Origin: Hydractinia symbiolongicarpus
Lineage: Eukaryota > Cnidaria > Hydrozoa > Anthoathecata > Hydractiniidae
Direction: 5' to 3'
Length of the DNA stretch: 64,000 nt
Assembly (NCBI RefSeq): GCF_029227915.1
Contig: NC_079884.1
Span: forward strand, 15,874,001-15,938,000
The notes beneath the pieces were generated by a model, which was given only the letters and a program-made list of their open reading frames with translations, did not search any database and was not told the DNA's origin. A program made the translations under genes and the position numbers. Below, piece by piece: positions 60,792-64,000 of the stretch; the stretch's first letter is position 1, and every line of letters starts with the position of its first letter.

Positions 60792-61600
60792 TTACGACAT
60801 ATCAAACGTCCCTTCGAATAGCTCCCGCGTATCATCTTCAGGTAGCTTTTTTGTATGGACAAATCTTCCATACAAAAAAGTTTAGGTGGTCACTCGAGAA
60901 TTTTCCAAGTCTTAGGGTGCTCCAATCTCACATACAGGCACGCATGTTTGGATTTTTCAACCCAACCCTGATCTCGCCCAGTCGGAAATTAGGTTGGTTT
61001 CCTCGTCTATCATTTTCATGTCCGATCTTTCGTTTGGATACCACAAAAACAGGACTTTTTTCTGTCTCCTCAAATTTTTAGGCAAGGCAGTGTACGACTG
61101 CGTGAGTAGCCACAAACTATGCTTCCTAGTCTGCATGAGACCGCCAATTCAAGCAAAGGCTGACGTTTTTTACCAAGGTCTTCATTAGCAATAAAGTCAT
61201 CCATGATAAACATCCATGATAAAGCGTCTCTTCACCTGCCAGTAACGACGATAATTTTTGTATCCATTCAAACAGCTGATCCTTGGGGTCTATCAGAAAC
61301 ACGTAATCATGTCTTATTCCATCTAATTGTTGGACACAAAATAATGATATTGTAGAAATGTTGTCTATATTCATTTTCAAGCAGGTCCAGAACACGCTGA
61401 GTTTTCCCCCAGCTTGTAGGTCCTGTAAAAATACAACTGTGTGGGTCCTTTACGATGTCTAGCATCATTTTATTGATAGCACCATTTTTTATTATGTATT
61501 TTCGGGATAGTCGACAGACAATCGGTACAGATCCACGCACCGCCGTAGTTATTCACCAGATGTCCCGGCAGGCAGGGCAGAACACGGTCTTTCGAGTCTT
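60792..61600 (-). pseudogene. FtsK/HerA-type packaging ATPase, frameshifted
   Basis: The 5' portion (61540-61307) carries the Walker A motif FTGPTSWGKTQRV at about 61400-61425 and IIILCPTIRWNKT. The next frame (61395-61126) and further frames down to 60792 carry a hydrophobic strand with an acidic end (YVFLIDP), and the C-terminus ends KLPEDDTRELFEGTFDMS. In Polintons and related viruses this ATPase pumps DNA into the capsid. The exact start is unresolved because the frame upstream of 61540 has no clear ATG. Several indels break the ORF. A perfect 13-bp inverted repeat (60846-60858 with 60868-60880) lies within its 3' end. Confidence 0.65.
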
Positions 61601-61626
61601 GTATTCTAGGGGTAGGGAAGAATATG

Positions 61627-61862
61627 TTATTTTTTTCCTTCTAGGAACCGCAAGGCATTGCGGTACCTCTTGACGAGCCGTGCTTTTTCCTGAGAAATGG
61701 GGCAGGGCTCAGGATTAAAGAAGGGTGCCTTGATTGGTGTTTTCAACAGCTCGGCGTACCGAGGCACAATATCATGGGAAATATGGTGTAGAGACGTAGG
61801 TAATTTTCATCCTGTTGGACCTTTCTAATTTCTGCATCTATTTTGATGGGGTCTACATCCAT
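61627..61862 (-). pseudogene. Small element ORF, frameshifted
   Basis: ATG at 61860-61862 abuts the stop of the upstream gene (61863-61865). It encodes about 36 residues (MDVDPIKIDAEIRKVQQDEN) before a stop near 61745. A second frame continues with NPEPCPISQEKARLVKRYR and ends at 61627-61629. Family unknown; one frameshift. Confidence 0.4.
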
Positions 61863-62120
61863 TTATTGTTTGGGGACGATCCACCCCTTGGCCACGGCCA
61901 TCTCGCGACTCGCTCTGCCTGCAGAAAAATAGACCACCATCTTGAGGACGTCGTTAGTATCCATCTTGGTAGAGGGGCGTGAAATGCCCAAGAATTTCTT
62001 ACCTGCTAAGGCACAAGCAAAGGTATAACCTAAATCGATTATGGTCTCATACAACATGTCCAAAATTTCCTTCTCTTTGGGGCTAATGTTACTTTCCATG
62101 TGTGCTTTGCTTGTAGTCAT
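61863..62120 (-). CDS. 85-residue element protein, intact
   Basis: An intact small ORF beginning MTTSKAHMESNISPKEKEI, with a mixed helix centre (LYETIIDLGYTFACALAGKK) and the end ASREMAVAKGWIVPKQ. No family is recognised. Its ATG follows TTAAATAA closely, like other starts in the element, and its stop directly abuts the next gene start, suggesting co-transcription. Confidence 0.55.
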   Translation of the reverse strand: MTTSKAHMESNISPKEKEILDMLYETIIDLGYTFACALAGKKFLGISRPSTKMDTNDVLKMVVYFSAGRASREMAVAKGWIVPKQ

Positions 62121-62154
62121 TTATTTAATGCATTCGGAAAATATCGATTTGAGG

Positions 62155-62451
62155 CTAAGATTTGCCCTGTTTCCCCTGCTGAGGCTCGGGGGCCGGGTTT
62201 TGAGATTTGGGGGCAAATTTGTACCACACCCCAACCCCCACTGCCAATATGGCCAGCGTGCCAATACTGTAAATGTAGACGTTTGACTGTACGGAACTGG
62301 CCTCAGAAGAGGTTTTCACTGCAGGTTCTACTGTACCTTGTTGTTTCATTTCTTCCTTCCTCTTCTTCATCAGTGCCGCCAGCTTGTGACCCTGCGCAAC
62401 TCTTCCCGGATGCTTTAGTGGTTTTGTAATAACTCTCTCTTCTTCACTCAT
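62155..62451 (-). CDS. 98-residue basic single-pass membrane protein, intact
   Basis: A complete ORF. The N-terminus is basic (GRVAQGHKLAALMKKRKEEM), followed by a Ser/Val-rich linker, one transmembrane helix (YIYSIGTLAILAVGVGVWYK) and a Pro/Gln/Lys tail. Similar short basic membrane proteins occur in invertebrate Polintons and may be virion components; the function is unknown. The start lies directly against the hairpin at 62450-62482. Confidence 0.6.
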   Translation of the reverse strand: MSEEERVITKPLKHPGRVAQGHKLAALMKKRKEEMKQQGTVEPAVKTSSEASSVQSNVYIYSIGTLAILAVGVGVWYKFAPKSQNPAPEPQQGKQGKS

Positions 62452-62482
62452 TTATCTTATAGCTCTGAAGGATAAGATAAAT
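62450..62482. promoter_or_regulatory. Hairpin abutting a start codon, TTATCTTAT family
   Basis: Arms ATTTATCTTAT and ATAAGATAAAT pair perfectly around an 11-nt loop. On the minus strand the hairpin runs straight into ATG at 62449-62451. The arm ATAAGATAAA-ATG repeats the arrangement at 53722-53734. Confidence 0.5.
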
Positions 62483-62486
62483 TTTA

Positions 62487-62949
62487 CTGTCCTCAGGGAT
62501 CTTCCTTAGTCTCCGCCTCAGCCTCTTTCTCACATGCCTCGCGGTATGGCCAATGACTAAGATAGGCGCCAAACACCTGCCAATTGTACAATAAACGACG
62601 ATCCCCAAATCCGTCATGCTATCTCTAATTATAGCGTCCTCTTCAATGTCCCTACGATGTCCACGAAATTTCCAACAAGATTTGCGTACAGATTGACTAC
62701 GTGGGTAGTTAAAGCCTTAGCTGTCTTCTCCCCCTTCTCTTGGAGCTCGCGTTGTACGTACTCGGCATGCACCTTTTCAATAGCCTCATCAGGGGCCTTG
62801 TCGATAAAGCCTTCTGTACAATTTTTGGGTAGGAGATGTCCTTTGCCCTTACGCAGGGCTTCTTTTAAAGCTTGGCGCTTATCGGTAGGCTGTTCAACGT
62901 GTTCAAAAGATTCTGCGGAGGTGTCGAATACTTGTGCAAGCTCTGTCAT
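62487..62949 (-). pseudogene. Element protein, probably frameshifted, C-terminal membrane segment
   Basis: An ORF of 106 residues (62949-62629) starts MTELAQVFDTSAESFEH in an AATAAAGATG context. It contains KGHLLPKNCTEGFIDKAPDE and a helical stretch ending VNLYANLVGNFVDIVGTL. Past its stop another frame gives a hydrophobic segment (IVVYCTIGRCLAPILVIGH) and an Arg-rich tail to about 62490. Family unknown. Confidence 0.45.
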
Positions 62950-63042
62950 CTTTATTAATAGTTTTTTTGTATCGAAAAAAACAAAACGCGATCAGGGCAT
63001 AAGGTAGAAGTATAGCGATATACAAACACACTTCCATGTTTA

Positions 63043-64000
63043 TTAAGGCTTAAACCGCAAGCGGGGAGGTACGTATCCACGGGCTAGAGTCATAATCTGG
63101 TCCTGTTGCAGGAGCCTTTTGTCATCCCCTCTATTAAGCGCTAACTTGTTCACCTCTTGTGTAAAGACCTTATGGTTCTTGTTCTGAATTAAAACCTGAC
63201 TTTTGTATATATCAACACCTTCCTTCAGGCATTGTCTATAATCGTCGAAAGTGATAGACTTTTTCGTAACACATCTTTTCACGCCCTTTGCTTTCCTGTC
63301 ACCACCCTTTTTCGTAAGACTCTCATAGGCATATAGTTTTGCTCTCAACGTTATGAACTCCGCCATAATTTCCCTGCTAGTTCGTCCTTCATCAGGCCAA
63401 CGACTTTTTTGTTTTCCCCAATAGGGAGGGGCCTTTTGTCTTTCGCACTGTAGGCGCTTGTATCGAAACGTTTCTTAACGTCTTGTGCAATGTCGCGATA
63501 AAAGTCCTCTGTCCGAATGTGTTAAACGAAGCTGTCTGTGTCCATGTAACAGAGCTGCAGCTTGATACCATATTTGGGATGCATATAGTCATAGTGGAAC
63601 TCGTACATGACTAACTTTGACATGTCCAGTATGGCCTGCCCTATGTATACAGGCTTGTTCATTTTGACCTCGGTTTCACTCATCTCTACACCTAGGAGGT
63701 TTTTACTGAACCTGAGTCCACCCTTAAAATTCGGCTTCATCACAAGCTTCATATATACATCCTCGTTGGTGACAAGTTTGAAATTACGATGGTTCCGGAT
63801 ATTTTCCATCGTCTTACCAAACACGGCCAAATTCATGAGCTTATAAAAATCCTTCTCGAAATCATTTTTGGCAGCCGTTCTCAGCCTCGTGTTGTGATCG
63901 ATGTATCCCCTAAGAAATGGCTTCTGGTTAAACTGGATGACCCTATGTACTTTCTTCAGATCAAGTCCATGCCTTATAGCCTCGTGAAGGGCTCTGATAT
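63043..64000 (-). pseudogene. Protein-primed family B DNA polymerase, C-terminal part, frameshifted
   Basis: The gene continues beyond the window. The visible frames run from about 63836 down to 63522 (NLAVFGKTMENIRNHRNFKL, NKPVYIGQAILDMSK, then motif C YMDTDS at about 63530-63545). They continue in other frames across 63521-63367, and the C-terminal 107 residues (63366-63043) contain KGVKRCVTKKSITFDDY. The palm motif KxY-like and DTDS residues are those of Polinton/adenovirus-type polymerases that replicate linear DNA from a terminal protein. Breaks lie near 63521 and 63370, the latter an indel in a GGGAAATT stretch. Inactive as it stands. Confidence 0.8.

Larger units (their letters stand above)
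52883..64000. mobile_element. Polinton (Maverick)/adintovirus-like element, partial, decayed
   Basis: Virus-derived DNA inserted next to a RalGEF exon. It contains an RVE-type integrase, double-jelly-roll major capsid protein, minor-capsid-like protein, packaging ATPase and protein-primed family B DNA polymerase, the hallmark set of Polintons and adintoviruses, plus a BRO/MSV199-like gene and small ORFs. Base composition is clearly richer in GC than the flanking introns from about 53100 on. The left boundary lies somewhere in 52883-53112; a terminal inverted repeat cannot be verified because the other end is outside the window. Most large ORFs have frameshifts. A protease gene was not found here and may lie beyond 64000. 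Confidence 0.9.

Overview
The window looks like nuclear DNA of an invertebrate animal, most probably a cnidarian. It is AT-rich and intron-dense, with short spliced exons bounded by GT/AG. It also carries lineage-expanded GPCR-like genes, non-LTR retrotransposons with GAT or ATT tails, a BEL/Pao element, and a Polinton/adintovirus-like virus-derived element. The cnidarian assignment is inference; no rRNA or mitochondrial marker is present. Left part (1-19 kb): few genes. Two class A GPCR-like copies (3395-4331 and 7665-8654, minus), one opposite-strand GPCR fragment (13655-13945) and one end-only relic (about 5036-5205) are all broken. Between them lies a 2.5-kb minisatellite (9500-12040, roughly 39-40 bp units, with a 515-bp higher-order repeat). 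Two MITE-like inverted-repeat elements follow. Middle (20-41 kb): a complete seven-exon NPDC1-like membrane protein gene (19963-23646, minus) and a delta-1-pyrroline-5-carboxylate dehydrogenase gene (ALDH4A1-like, 25514 to about 39004, minus). I could place 19 ALDH4A1 exons whose phases all agree, plus a tentative first exon. Its introns host a short Helitron-like end nearby, a 20-bp minisatellite, a 5'-truncated LINE and an internally inverted BEL/Pao element. Head-to-head with it, a Ral guanine-nucleotide exchange factor gene (RalGDS/RGL family, plus) runs from about 41371 to 52882, with 15 phase-consistent exons; its large first intron holds two more LINEs. Right part (52.9-64 kb): directly after the last visible RalGEF exon the base composition rises in GC and gene density becomes viral. 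This is a Polinton/adintovirus-like element carrying an integrase, major capsid protein, a minor-capsid-like protein, a packaging ATPase, the C-terminal part of a protein-primed family B DNA polymerase, a BRO/MSV199-like protein and several small membrane or Cys-rich proteins. Most large genes carry frameshifts, and the integrase has lost the segment between its first two catalytic aspartates, so this copy looks decayed. The most unusual signal is a set of DNA hairpins at gene borders of this element. Two near-identical perfect hairpins (stem core ATTTTACTACT) sit 8-9 nt after the stop codons of two different minus-strand genes. A second related pair directly precedes start codons. Many starts carry an AATAAAGAT-like block immediately upstream. 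Together these suggest a compact element-specific transcription start and termination code.
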